10,101 nucleotides of DNA from an uncultured Methylobacteriaceae bacterium (GCA_937872715.1 CALMTJ010000355.1:542-10642); one strand, 5' to 3'. Positions 1 through 7,504 are shown, counted from the stretch's first letter. Made by a program: numbers and translations. The notes: generated by a model from the letters alone, not told the origin.

Positions 1-106
1 GGCTTGGCCCGGCCATCCGCGTCCGTCCGGGGCCGTGATGTCGACGGGCTCCCTCGCGGCAGCGTCCTTCGTGGATGGCCGGGCAAGCCCGGCCATGACG
101 GACCGA
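1..106 (+). repeat. Dispersed palindrome-ended repeat, copy A (cut by window edge)
   Basis: This copy aligns to the reverse complement of 1646-1752 over about 107 columns, with roughly 15 mismatches and two single-base gaps (about 84% identity by eye). Its right end is a perfect hairpin at 75-96: two 10-base arms (ATGGCCGGGC and its complement) around a 2-base AA loop. Its left end (1-16) is nearly the inverted complement of 75-89, so the unit has inverted termini about 60 bases apart, like a BIME/REP pair or a very short MITE. It probably extends left of base 1. It contains no plausible gene; a 67-codon open frame here is chance coding in GC-rich DNA. Confidence 0.85.
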
Positions 107-203
107 CCGGAATCCCGGAGGTTTCGTTGGAAGCTCTAAGGACGTGCGGCTGGTCGCAAGCCTCTTCGCCCGGCGCTGGTGACCGGAGCAGGCCTGCGGC
201 GGT

Positions 204-231
204 TTGACCGTCGGCCCGGCCTGGATAGAGT
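204..231 (+). promoter_or_regulatory. Possible sigma-70-type promoter for the HExxH gene
   Basis: TTGACC (204-209, five of six to the -35 consensus) is followed after 16 bases by TAGAGT (226-231, four of six to the -10 consensus). Transcription would start near 238 and leave a leader of about 55 bases before the ATG at 294. That placement fits the downstream start better than the ATG at 237. In a GC-rich genome this is only a weak match. Confidence 0.3.
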
Positions 232-293
232 GACGCATGCCGGCGGCACGGAGGACCTCACCGTTCCGCCCGGACCGAAAAAGGGGCATTCAG

Positions 294-854
294 ATGAGCA
301 GGGGGCGCAATCTGAGCGATGGCGAGCTGGTCATGTGCGAGCGCGTGTTCGCCAGCTCCTTGCCGCGCTCACTTCTGACCAGGCAGGTGATGGTCTGGAG
401 TTCCCTCGGGATCGGTAACAGGCCGTTCACGGCACGCGATTTCGGCCTCGGCCGCTACGACATCTTCCTCGGCTGGCAAGCCTTCGACGAGACGGCGGTC
501 AACAGCCTCGACTACAAGGCCGTCTTCATCCACGAGATGACGCATGTCTGGCAGGCGGAGAACAGCTGGGGGATCGCCGCCGTCTGGCTCAGCTCGATCG
601 TGTGCCAGTGCCAGCGGCAGGGTAACGCCTATCAGTATGGCGAGGGCAATCTCGGGAAGAAGAGCTGGGACGATTTCGGCAAGGAGGAGCAGGCGCAGAT
701 CGTCCAGGACTGGTTCTCCAACGGTCTGAGCGTGAGTGACAAGCGATTTCCCTACATCCGCGACAACATCCGGAAGGGGAAGGCGGGGTTCTACAGCTTG
801 AAGGAGCCCCGTTCGGCGGCGGCCGCCGCTGCCGGGGCAGCTGCCTCGGGCTGA
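294..854 (+). CDS. HExxH zinc metallopeptidase-like protein ('Vgr-related' type)
   Basis: 186 aa. The hallmark is FIHEMTHVWQ with HExxH at residues 80-84, a zincin-type zinc site. It is followed by a Tyr-rich YQYG segment (113-116) and a conserved-looking EEQAQIVQDWF block (131-141) that could supply a third zinc-ligand glutamate. This layout resembles short proteins often annotated 'vgr related protein' or 'Rhs type', which share FIHEMTHVWQ and an EQQAxIxxD block; actual proteolysis is unproven. There is no signal peptide and no membrane helix. A CxC lies at 104-106, and the tail (174-186) is an Ala/Gly-rich low-complexity run. The start at 294 is preferred over an in-frame ATG at 237 because AAGGGG lies 7 bases upstream (281-286). 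No VgrG, Rhs or PAAR gene is adjacent in the window, so partner and substrate are unknown. The gene sits between the two inverted repeat copies. Confidence 0.75.
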   Translation: MSRGRNLSDGELVMCERVFASSLPRSLLTRQVMVWSSLGIGNRPFTARDFGLGRYDIFLGWQAFDETAVNSLDYKAVFIHEMTHVWQAENSWGIAAVWLSSIVCQCQRQGNAYQYGEGNLGKKSWDDFGKEEQAQIVQDWFSNGLSVSDKRFPYIRDNIRKGKAGFYSLKEPRSAAAAAAGAAASG

Positions 855-1033
855 CGCGTCCTGGCTCTTCGGACAGCGATGCTCAGGGTGGCGCGCGCGA
901 GCGCACCTGTCGGATCGGCGCGCAGGCGCTCCGAACGCGGAAGCATTCGAGCCGCGGCCGCGAGTTTCCGAGTTTCGCAGGGCGAGCGCTGCCGATCCTT
1001 CCGGGCCGCGCCGATCGTGCTATGCGTCCGGTC

Positions 1034-1612
1034 ATGTCGGCGGAGCTGAAATCGGACACCGGATGGGCGCGGCGCCGCCGCTTCAGCGTCGCGGACGTCC
1101 GGCGCATGGTCGAGGTCGGTCTCGTCCACGAGGACGAGCGGCTGGAGGTCCTGGACGGGGAGCTCGTCGAGATGTCGCCCAAGGGCTACCGTCACGAGGG
1201 CCTCAAGGGTGCCATCAACCGGCTCTGGGGCCGCGCCTGCCCGGACGGCTTCGACTATCTTCAGGAAGGCGGTCTCTATCTGTCCGACGACACCTACCTG
1301 GAACCTGATTTCATCGTGTTCCGGCCGAGAGCCTCCCTGGAGGGGCTCAAGGGTCCGGACGTGCTGCTCGCAGTCGAGGTGGCCGACAGCTCGCTCGCCT
1401 ACGATCTCCGGCGCAAGCCCGGGATCTACGCCTCGTTCGGCGTTCGTGAGCTGTGGGTGATCGACGTGGCCCGCCGCGTCGCCCACGTTCACCGCGAGCC
1501 TGGCGAGAGCGGCTACGGCTCCGTTCGCCAGGTGGATCCCGCCGCCCGTCTTGAGCCGATCGAGGCGCCGGCCGCACTGTCCTTCACGCTCGACCAATTT
1601 CCGACGCGCTGA
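1034..1612 (+). CDS. Uma2 family endonuclease-like protein (DUF820), first copy
   Basis: 192 aa, the usual length for Uma2 (DUF820), a family with the PD-(D/E)xK restriction-endonuclease fold. Visible hallmarks are ERLEVLDGELVEMSPKG (35-51), TYLEPDFIV with the PD acid at D92, AVEVADSSLAYD with E115, and K128 in RRK. Together these are the likely catalytic D-E-K triad. GVRELWVIDV (136-145) is the typical late strand. The family's cellular role is poorly known and DNA cleavage by this protein is inference. An in-frame ATG at 1022 would add MRPV. The start at 1034 is preferred because the paralog at 1848 also begins MSA and is almost the same length; neither start has a good Shine-Dalgarno. The 179 bases upstream hold no gene, RNA or clear promoter. 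Confidence 0.85.
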   Translation: MSAELKSDTGWARRRRFSVADVRRMVEVGLVHEDERLEVLDGELVEMSPKGYRHEGLKGAINRLWGRACPDGFDYLQEGGLYLSDDTYLEPDFIVFRPRASLEGLKGPDVLLAVEVADSSLAYDLRRKPGIYASFGVRELWVIDVARRVAHVHREPGESGYGSVRQVDPAARLEPIEAPAALSFTLDQFPTR

Positions 1613-1645
1613 CACGTCGTCGAGACTTCGAACGTCTATAAGGCT

Positions 1646-1752
1646 GTCGATCCGTGATGGCCGGGCATGGCGCGGCCATCACGAAGGACGTTGCCGGAAG
1701 CAAGCCCGCCGACGTCACGGCGTCGGACGGACGTGGGTGGCCGGGCCAAGCC
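1646..1752 (-). repeat. Dispersed palindrome-ended repeat, copy B (inverted)
   Basis: This is the reverse-complement partner of 1-106, about 84% identical by eye. Its own hairpin is at 1654-1682: 13-base arms with one mismatch around a 3-base loop. The other end (1737-1760) is an imperfect inverted repeat around GGCCGGGCC. It fills most of the gap between the two Uma2 genes (1613-1847). The rest of that gap, 1753-1847, holds no recognisable motif beyond the start region of the second Uma2 gene. Best described as a BIME- or MITE-like repeat. No transposase is linked to it here. Confidence 0.85.
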
Positions 1753-1847
1753 CGCCAAGACGCACCGATCGTCAAAAGGTCCTGTCAGGTTCTGCAAGGG
1801 CTGAACGTGCGATTTCGAGCCGCTCGCCCGATGTGGTAGGTTGCAGC

Positions 1848-2429
1848 ATGTCAGCCCTCCTCCACACGACCAACGAAGCCGAAGGCCTGCCGCGTCGGCG
1901 CTTTACCGTTCAGGAGGTGGAGTGGATGGCGCAGGTCGGCATCTTGCCGAGGCACGAGCGCCTCGAGCTGATCGGCGGAGAGGTCGTTCCGATGTCGCCG
2001 AAAGGCAGTTTTCACGAACGACTGAAGGTCGCGCTCTCCATGTACTGGGCGCAGCGTATTTCCTCGGATCTCGTTGTCGCCACGGAGACGACCCTGCGGC
2101 TCTCCCCCGACACGTACCTGGAGCCTGATTTCGTCGTCTACCCGAAGCGCGTAGGCTGGGACGGGCTGAGCGCAGGCACCGCGACGTTGGTGGTCGAGCT
2201 GTCCGACTCGAGCCTCGTTTATGATCTCGGCCGCAAGGCCGAGCTCTACGGGCGGTTCGGCATCGTCGAGCTCTGGGTCGTGAACGCCGTGACCCGCGAG
2301 ACCCGGATCCACCGCGAGCCGGGACCCGGCGGGTACGGCCGGGTGCGCGACCTCGGGTCGGACGAGGTTCTCACGCCTGCCTGCGACCCGGGTCTCGCGG
2401 TGAAGCTCGGCGATCTTGATCTCTACTGA
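1848..2429 (+). CDS. Uma2 family endonuclease-like protein (DUF820), second copy
   Basis: 193 aa, a tandem paralog of the protein at 1034-1612. About 46% of residues are identical over a 150-residue core that I aligned by hand, with no internal gaps in that core. Family marks are ERLELIGGEVVPMSPKG (37-53), TYLEPDFVV with D94, VVELSDSSLVYD with E117, and K130 in GRK, so the putative D-E-K nuclease triad is intact. IVELWVVN (139-146) matches the family's late strand. The open frame extends upstream to 1551, but the ATG at 1848 gives the paralog-matched N terminus MSA and avoids reading through the repeat and the end of the first copy. A weak TAGG lies 7 bases upstream. The next gene starts 23 bases after the stop and may share the transcript. 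Biological role unknown. Confidence 0.85.
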   Translation: MSALLHTTNEAEGLPRRRFTVQEVEWMAQVGILPRHERLELIGGEVVPMSPKGSFHERLKVALSMYWAQRISSDLVVATETTLRLSPDTYLEPDFVVYPKRVGWDGLSAGTATLVVELSDSSLVYDLGRKAELYGRFGIVELWVVNAVTRETRIHREPGPGGYGRVRDLGSDEVLTPACDPGLAVKLGDLDLY

Positions 2430-2452
2430 ACCCAACCGGGAGGCGGATCGCC

Positions 2453-2770
2453 GTGTCGTTCTGGTCGAAGCTCTTCGGCGGCGGGGCGCCCAAGGCGGCC
2501 GAGGCCGGTCCGACCCGCGAGGTGGAGCATGACGGGTTCACCGTCCGGGCCGAGCCGTACAAATCCGAGGGCGGTCAATATCAGCTGGCCGGCACGATCT
2601 CGAAGGAGGTGGGCGGCGTCCGGAAGGAGCACCGCTACGTGCGGGCCGATCGTTTCGGCTCCGCCGACGACGCGCTCGAGTTCTCGCTCGCAAAGGGCCG
2701 GCAGATCGTGGACCAGGAGGGCGAGCGCATCCTGCGGGCCGTCGAGCCGGGCGCCCCTCCTCAGAGGTAG
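2453..2770 (+). CDS. HlyU-family small protein
   Basis: 105 aa with a GTG start, supported by GGGAGG at 2438-2443, 9 bases upstream. The pattern matches the HlyU Pfam family (PF10115): MSFWSKLFGGG at the N terminus, then a GFTVRAEPYKSEGGQYQLAGTISKE core (about 28-52), HRYVRADRF (61-69), and a C-terminal helix with AKGRQIVDQEGERIL (about 80-94). The family is named after a Vibrio haemolysin activator and usually annotated as a transcriptional regulator. I see no helix-turn-helix here and regard the DNA-binding role as unproven. It is cytosolic with no signal peptide. Its last 10 bases overlap the end of the convergent flgL gene, so there is no room for a terminator between them. Probably transcribed with, or just after, the second Uma2 gene. 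Confidence 0.8.
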   Translation: MSFWSKLFGGGAPKAAEAGPTREVEHDGFTVRAEPYKSEGGQYQLAGTISKEVGGVRKEHRYVRADRFGSADDALEFSLAKGRQIVDQEGERILRAVEPGAPPQR

Positions 2771-4263
2771 TTCACGAGCGACAATTTGCCGATCGCCGCC
2801 GTGGTCTGGTAGCTCGCCTGAAGACGCGTCTGGGTGTCCAGGAGCTTCATTGAGGTCTCTGTCGGATCGGCATCCTGGATGCCGGACAGCGCGTCCTGGA
2901 GCTGGTTCCGGGTCAGCTTCAGGCGGTCGGACGCGCCGTCCATGGTCGCCGCCGAGAGGGACAGGTCGGTCACGACGGCCTGCATGGCGTCCGTTCCGCC
3001 GGCCGACGTCAGCGCCGTGCCCACCCGGCTGGCGAGCGCGCCGTAGCGGCTCGCCGATGACGGATCGGCCGCCGGGAAGCTCGACACGGCGAGCGCTCCG
3101 AGGCTGGCAAGGTACGTCCTGAACCCCGCCTCGCTCGCCTCCGAGCCCAGCGCCACGCCCTGGTTGTCGCCGATCCTCGCCGCGGCCGTGTCGCGGGGAG
3201 AGGATGTGGTCGTGCCGGAATACCAGGCGACGGTGTCCGCCGCCGTGCCGGCGACGAGGGAGGTCGCCGTCGCGTAGGGCGGCCCCGCGACCCTCATCGT
3301 GGGGGAACCGGCCGTGCCGGCGAAGAAGTCGCCGGCCGCCTTGATGGCGGACGCGGCCGGGAGCGTCGTCCCGACGAGGCCGCCGAGCGCGGTGCCGAGC
3401 GCGGTCGCGATGTTGGCCGCCGTGTCGGCTTCCGTCGCGCCGATCGCGAAGGGCGTGCCGACGGCGCCCGAGGCCGGTCCTGCCCTCAGGGACACCGTCT
3501 CCGTCGTGCCGTCCGGCAGTCCGAGGGTGACCGTCACCGTGTCGCCGGCCGCCGGCTGCGACCCGACCGTGATGCTGGCCCGCGCCGGCGACGTCATCGA
3601 GACGGCGGTCGACAGCGCCGATCCCGAGCTGGTCGCACCCGCGACCTTCAGCCCGAACGGCAGGTTCGCGGCCGTCTCCGAGAGGGTGGCTGTCGTGCCC
3701 GCCGACGAGGCGGCGAGACGTCCGAGCCCGTCGGGTCCCGTATCGGCCGCCTGCCGCTGCGCGACCACGTCCTTCAGGCCGGCATGGGTCGCGTCGCCGT
3801 TCAGCAGGAGATCGGCGGGGGCGACGGGCGGCCCGTTCGAGCCGCGCCCGGCGAACAGGTAGCTGCCGCCGAGCTCCGTGTTCAGCACCTCGATCGCCTG
3901 CCGGAGGCCGTCCTGAGCGGACACCTGCGCGGCGCTCCGGCCGATCGCCGTCGTGTCGTACGAATTGGATAGGGAGGTCGCGAGCGAGCCGGAGAGCTTC
4001 GCGAGCTGGCCCAGCCCGGTCGACATCAGCTCGACCCGGAGCTGCGCGTTCGCGATCGTGTCGCCGTAGGCGGAGAGCTTGGAGAGGCGGCTCGTCAGCG
4101 TGAGGGCCGTCAGCCCGTCGGCCCCGAGCCCCGAGACCGTATCCGCCACCTTGCCGGAGGAGAGCTGCACCTGGGCGGTGTTCAGGTCCGCCTTGAGCCG
4201 GCCATAGGTCGCGTCGGCGCGGGCGGTCGCGACGGAGGCTGCGCCATAGGCCGAGATCGTCAT
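2761..4263 (-). CDS. flgL: Flagellar hook-associated protein 3 (hook-filament junction)
   Basis: 500 aa. FlgL forms the second junction ring between hook and filament and is exported by the flagellar type III system, so no signal peptide is expected or seen. The N-terminal flagellin-like helices span about 1-140 (LNTAQVQLSSGKV, then LNTELGGSYLFAGR at 127-140). The C-terminal D0/D1 helices span about 405-500 (DADPTETSMKLLDTQTRLQASYQTTAAIGKLSLVNYL at 464-500). At 500 aa it is clearly longer than the roughly 300-350 aa of many FlgL proteins. The excess is a Gly/Ala/Thr/Ser-rich middle section (about 180-345) with a GDTVTVTLGLPDGTTETVSL beta-hairpin segment and an IGATEADTAANIATAL helix, probably a surface-exposed domain. 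Translation starts inside the flgK stop codon, implying coupling. It is the last gene of the operon visible here. Confidence 0.92.
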   Translation of the reverse strand: MTISAYGAASVATARADATYGRLKADLNTAQVQLSSGKVADTVSGLGADGLTALTLTSRLSKLSAYGDTIANAQLRVELMSTGLGQLAKLSGSLATSLSNSYDTTAIGRSAAQVSAQDGLRQAIEVLNTELGGSYLFAGRGSNGPPVAPADLLLNGDATHAGLKDVVAQRQAADTGPDGLGRLAASSAGTTATLSETAANLPFGLKVAGATSSGSALSTAVSMTSPARASITVGSQPAAGDTVTVTLGLPDGTTETVSLRAGPASGAVGTPFAIGATEADTAANIATALGTALGGLVGTTLPAASAIKAAGDFFAGTAGSPTMRVAGPPYATATSLVAGTAADTVAWYSGTTTSSPRDTAAARIGDNQGVALGSEASEAGFRTYLASLGALAVSSFPAADPSSASRYGALASRVGTALTSAGGTDAMQAVVTDLSLSAATMDGASDRLKLTRNQLQDALSGIQDADPTETSMKLLDTQTRLQASYQTTAAIGKLSLVNYL

Positions 4264-6113
4264 GCCCCGACCGACATCAGGGCGTCCATCATCTGCTTCG
4301 CGGCCGACATCACCCGGGCATTCGCCCCGTAGGCCGTCTGGAGCTGGATGAGCTGCGTCATCTCCGTGTCGATATTGACGCCGGCCGTCTCCGAATAGCG
4401 GCTCCCGATCGCGTTCAGCACGACCTGCTGGCTGTCGTCCTGGCTCTTCGCCGTATTGGCGTTCGCGGCCTGCGTCGCGATCACCTGGTCGGTGAGATCG
4501 CTCAACGTGCCGCGGAAGAGGCTGCCCGATCCGCCGATCCCGACATCTCCGGACACGGTGAGGCTCGCGTCCCGAAGTTGGGTCAGGAGGAAGCTCGGGC
4601 GCGTCGCGTCCGTGGGCGACGTCGCGGACGAGCTCGCGACGAGCGTGCCGTTATCCGCCAGCACCGCCGGGTTGACGCCGATCCGCCCGGCGAAGCCCGT
4701 GAGCTGCGATCCCGCGGCGCCGTAGCCGGTGAACGGCGTGCCGCTGCCGCCATCGATGAAGAGCGGCAGTTCCGGGCCGCCGGACAGGGTGGTGGAGGCC
4801 GTCGAGGTGCCTGACAAGCCGGCCACCTCCGTGTGGCCGGTCGCGCCGTCGTCCAGGATGCGCAGCGTCGAGCCGGAAGGGCTCGACACCGCGAGGCCGG
4901 AGCCGAGCCTCGCCGCCACCTGCGAGACGACGGACGCCATGCCGCCGGAGACGTCGATCCCGGTCACGCCCGTGCCCGAACCCGTCGCGGCGGCGGCCGC
5001 CGCCGCGGAGGCGCTCTTCACGAAGGTGACGGTCTTGGCCGTGCCGTTCTGCGTGTAGGTCACGGAAAAGCTGTTGCCGTTCCGCAGCGCCGACAGGTCG
5101 AGGTCGTAGCCCGACGCGGCCCCGGAGGTCGCGGCCGTCCCGGCCACCTTCTTGTCGGACAGGAGCGAGGAGAGCCCGGCCGCGACCTCGTCCGCCTGAC
5201 GCTGCGCCTGCGGGAGAACCTCGTCGCGGAGCTCGACGAGTGCCGCGATCGAGCCCGACCGGATCGCGCCCGTCGCCAGCACGTCCGTCGTGCCGCCGGA
5301 CGGGCCGGTGGCGGTGATCGTCCCGACGCTGCGCCTGGCCGGGTCGGCGCTGTAGGCGGACGACGCGTCGAGCGTCGGCCGGGCGTCGAAGGACAGGCGC
5401 GTCGCGTTCACGCCGTCGAAGAGCTGCAATCCCCCCGTCGTCGAGATCCGGAGGGCGCCGGACGGGTCCGTCGCGACCTTCAGGTCCATGTACCGGGACA
5501 GTTGATCGATCAGCGCATCGCGCCCGTCCTGGAGGCCGGCGCTCGCGGCCGCCTCCGGGCTCGCCCGCATGGCCCGGGACACGGAGGCGATCTGTTGAAG
5601 GAGCCCGTCCGCCGCGGACACGCCCTGGCCGATCGCGGTCTCGGCATCCTGGCGAAGTGCCGTGACGCCGTCCGACACGTCGTTCAGCTGGCCCGCGAGG
5701 TTGGAGGCGGCGGAGACCGCCGCGGCCCGGGTCGTGTAGGACGAGGGGCTCGCGGCCAGCGCCTGCAGCGACGAGGTCAGGCCTGACAGGAGCGTCGGGA
5801 GCGAGTTCGCCCCGCCGGCCGGGTCGAAGATGCCGTCGAGCGACGTCGCGTAGCCCGCCCGGGTCGCCGTGTAGGCGGCGCCCGCGTTCTCCAGCCGGAG
5901 CTGCTTCTGCACCAGCCCGTCCAGCACCCGGGTGGCGCCGATGACGTTCACGCCCGTGGTCTGCGTCCCGGAAAGCTGGGCCGTCGCGGACAGGACCCGC
6001 CGCGTATAGCCGACCGTGCCGGAATTCGAGACGTTCTGGGAGACGACGTCCATCGCCGCCTGCGTGGCGCGCAGGCCCGAATAGGCGGTCCCGATGGCGG
6101 ATGAGAGGCTCAT
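4260..6113 (-). CDS. flgK: Flagellar hook-associated protein 1 (hook-filament junction)
   Basis: 617 aa. FlgK is the first junction ring on the hook tip and is exported by the flagellar type III apparatus. The N terminus carries the rod/hook signature, MDVVSQNVSNSGTVGYTRR at 21-39 (the ANxxTxGY-type motif). The C terminus carries VNIDTEMTQLIQLQTAYGANARVMSAAKQMMDALM, the D0 helix pairing segment. The centre has a flagellin-IN-like stretch (FSVTYTQNGTAKTVTF) followed by a seven-residue Ala run near residues 370-380. The ATG at 6111-6113 has AGGAGAGGG just upstream. The gene lies 27 bp after flgE and overlaps flgL by 4 bp (ATGA), so the three are one operon. A 956-codon open frame running across this gene and flgE in another frame is a codon-bias shadow. 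Confidence 0.94.
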   Translation of the reverse strand: MSLSSAIGTAYSGLRATQAAMDVVSQNVSNSGTVGYTRRVLSATAQLSGTQTTGVNVIGATRVLDGLVQKQLRLENAGAAYTATRAGYATSLDGIFDPAGGANSLPTLLSGLTSSLQALAASPSSYTTRAAAVSAASNLAGQLNDVSDGVTALRQDAETAIGQGVSAADGLLQQIASVSRAMRASPEAAASAGLQDGRDALIDQLSRYMDLKVATDPSGALRISTTGGLQLFDGVNATRLSFDARPTLDASSAYSADPARRSVGTITATGPSGGTTDVLATGAIRSGSIAALVELRDEVLPQAQRQADEVAAGLSSLLSDKKVAGTAATSGAASGYDLDLSALRNGNSFSVTYTQNGTAKTVTFVKSASAAAAAAATGSGTGVTGIDVSGGMASVVSQVAARLGSGLAVSSPSGSTLRILDDGATGHTEVAGLSGTSTASTTLSGGPELPLFIDGGSGTPFTGYGAAGSQLTGFAGRIGVNPAVLADNGTLVASSSATSPTDATRPSFLLTQLRDASLTVSGDVGIGGSGSLFRGTLSDLTDQVIATQAANANTAKSQDDSQQVVLNAIGSRYSETAGVNIDTEMTQLIQLQTAYGANARVMSAAKQMMDALMSVGA

Positions 6114-6140
6114 CTCTGCCCTCTCCTAAAGGGGCCGGCC

Positions 6141-7490
6141 CTAACGGATGATGTTGATCACGTCCTGCAGCATCTGCTGGGCTGTCGACATGACCCGCGT
6201 ATTCGCCGAATAGGCCTGCTGGGTGACGATCATCTTCGAGAACTCGTCCGAGATGTCCGTGTTCGACTGCTCGACGGAGCCGCCCGCGATGGTGGTGCCG
6301 TTCAGCCCGAAGGTGGCCTGGCCGGAATCGGGCGTCGCCGAGAACGCGCCGCCGTCCTCGCGCTTCAGGGCGTTGCTGGCCGCGAAATGGGCGATCGTCA
6401 CCTGGGCGAGCTTGGCGTTCTGGCCGTTCGAATAGCTGCCCGTGATGGTGCCGTCGCTGCCCACGGAGATGCCCGTGAGGCTTCCGGCCGAATAGCCGTT
6501 CTGGTCGACGGTGGTCGTGGCGGTGCCGTTGGTGTCGCCGTACTGGGTGAGGCCGGAGGAGAACGAGAGGTTGATCGTCCCGAAATTCTTGCCGTCGACC
6601 GTGAGGTTGGACACGGAGACGTTCGAGCTCGACGTCAGGGCTCCGCCCGTCCCGAAGGTGACGTTGCTGCCGACGCTCTTCCAGGCGACGTCCGTCGCGC
6701 CGGCGGACGAGTTCGTCTGGTAGAAGAGCTGCCAGGTCGTGCCGGACGACGCGCTCGCGGTCTTGGCCCAGCGGAGCTGGGCCGTGGCCGAGCTTCCGGC
6801 CGAATTGTAGAGGCTCACCTCGCCGCCGTTGATCGATTCGTTCAGGAAGGTCGTCTGGTCGGCCCCGACCACCGTGCCGGTCGTGACCGGGTTCGTCGAG
6901 AAATCGGCCGGGTTCAGCATGTCGGAGCCGCTGACGGTCGAGGAATAGTTGTTCGGCTTCGGCGTGGAGGGCAGGTTGCCCGAATAGGCGATGCTGGTGG
7001 AGGCCTTGGCCGGGAGCTGCGACTTCGACACCTTGGCGGGCGTTGTGGAGGACCCGGTCACGGCTCCCGTCGACGGGTTGTAGGAGGTTCCGGCGAGGTA
7101 GAGGCCGGCCCCGTTGACGAGATAGCCGTTCTGATCGGTCGTGTAGTCGCCGCGCCGCGTATACAGGCTCGAGCCCGTGAAGGTGGGCTGGCTGGAGGAG
7201 CCGGTGTTCTTCGAGACGACGAAGTAGCCGTCCCCGGACAGGGCCATGTTGGTCGGGACCCCCGTCGCGCTGAGCGTACCCTGCAGCGTGTTGGTGAGCG
7301 AGGAATAGGCGACGGAACCCGAGGTCTCCTGCCCGGCCGCGCTGTCCTGGACGAGGTCGAGGAAGCTCGTGCCGACGCCCTTGAACCCGACCGTCTGGGA
7401 GTTGGCGATGTTCCCCGAGATGTTCTCGAGCGCGTAGGATTGCGCGGAGAGACCCGACACCGCGGTCGACAGAGCACCCAGGATACCCAT
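6141..7490 (-). CDS. flgE: Flagellar hook protein FlgE
   Basis: 449 aa, the structural subunit of the flagellar hook. The N-terminal MGILGALSTAVSGLSAQSYA and NISGNIANSQTVGFKG (23-38) give the flagellar basal-body/hook signature ANxxTxGFK. The C terminus has VEQSNTDISDEFSKMIVTQQAYSANTRVMSTAQQMLQDVINIIR, the conserved flg_bbr_C domain. The middle is Ser/Thr/Gly-rich, with YLVNGAGLYLAGTSY-type hook strands and a VDQNGYSAGSLTGISVGSDGTITGSYSNGQ block that is diagnostic for FlgE over FlgG or FlgF. The open frame extends to 7547, but the ATG at 7490 is chosen because GGAGGG lies 8 bases upstream and the family N terminus begins there. The longer form would also remove most of the leader of the sigma-54 promoter at 7542-7558. 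First gene of the flgE-flgK-flgL operon. Confidence 0.95.
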   Translation of the reverse strand: MGILGALSTAVSGLSAQSYALENISGNIANSQTVGFKGVGTSFLDLVQDSAAGQETSGSVAYSSLTNTLQGTLSATGVPTNMALSGDGYFVVSKNTGSSSQPTFTGSSLYTRRGDYTTDQNGYLVNGAGLYLAGTSYNPSTGAVTGSSTTPAKVSKSQLPAKASTSIAYSGNLPSTPKPNNYSSTVSGSDMLNPADFSTNPVTTGTVVGADQTTFLNESINGGEVSLYNSAGSSATAQLRWAKTASASSGTTWQLFYQTNSSAGATDVAWKSVGSNVTFGTGGALTSSSNVSVSNLTVDGKNFGTINLSFSSGLTQYGDTNGTATTTVDQNGYSAGSLTGISVGSDGTITGSYSNGQNAKLAQVTIAHFAASNALKREDGGAFSATPDSGQATFGLNGTTIAGGSVEQSNTDISDEFSKMIVTQQAYSANTRVMSTAQQMLQDVINIIR

Positions 7491-7498
7491 GACGCGAA

Positions 7499-7504
7499 CC
7501 CTCC
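7499..7504 (-). promoter_or_regulatory. Ribosome binding site of flgE
   Basis: GGAGGG on the minus strand, 8 bases before the ATG at 7490. It decides the flgE start in favour of the 449-residue protein over an in-frame ATG 19 codons further upstream. Confidence 0.8.

Noticed and set aside
4..207. 67-codon frame at the left edge
   Set aside because: It lies mostly inside the repeat copy, where the sequence is explained by hairpins and repeats rather than coding.
791..1615. 274-codon minus-strand frame opposite the first Uma2 gene
   Set aside because: The plus strand encodes a clear Uma2 protein here; the antisense translation shows no domain and spans an intergenic gap.
4985..5010. GCC/GCG run in flgK encoding seven alanines, considered as a phase-variable tract
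   Set aside because: The run mixes codons rather than repeating one unit, the frame is intact, and Ala runs are common in GC-rich genomes.
4833..5786. 317-codon plus-strand frame antisense to flgK
   Set aside because: Arg/Gly-rich shadow with no family resemblance and no independent start signals.
6129..6138. GGGCCGGCCC palindrome between flgE and flgK, considered as a terminator or processing hairpin
   Set aside because: It has no loop and no U-run, and the 27-base gap also holds the flgK ribosome site; simple operon spacing is enough.
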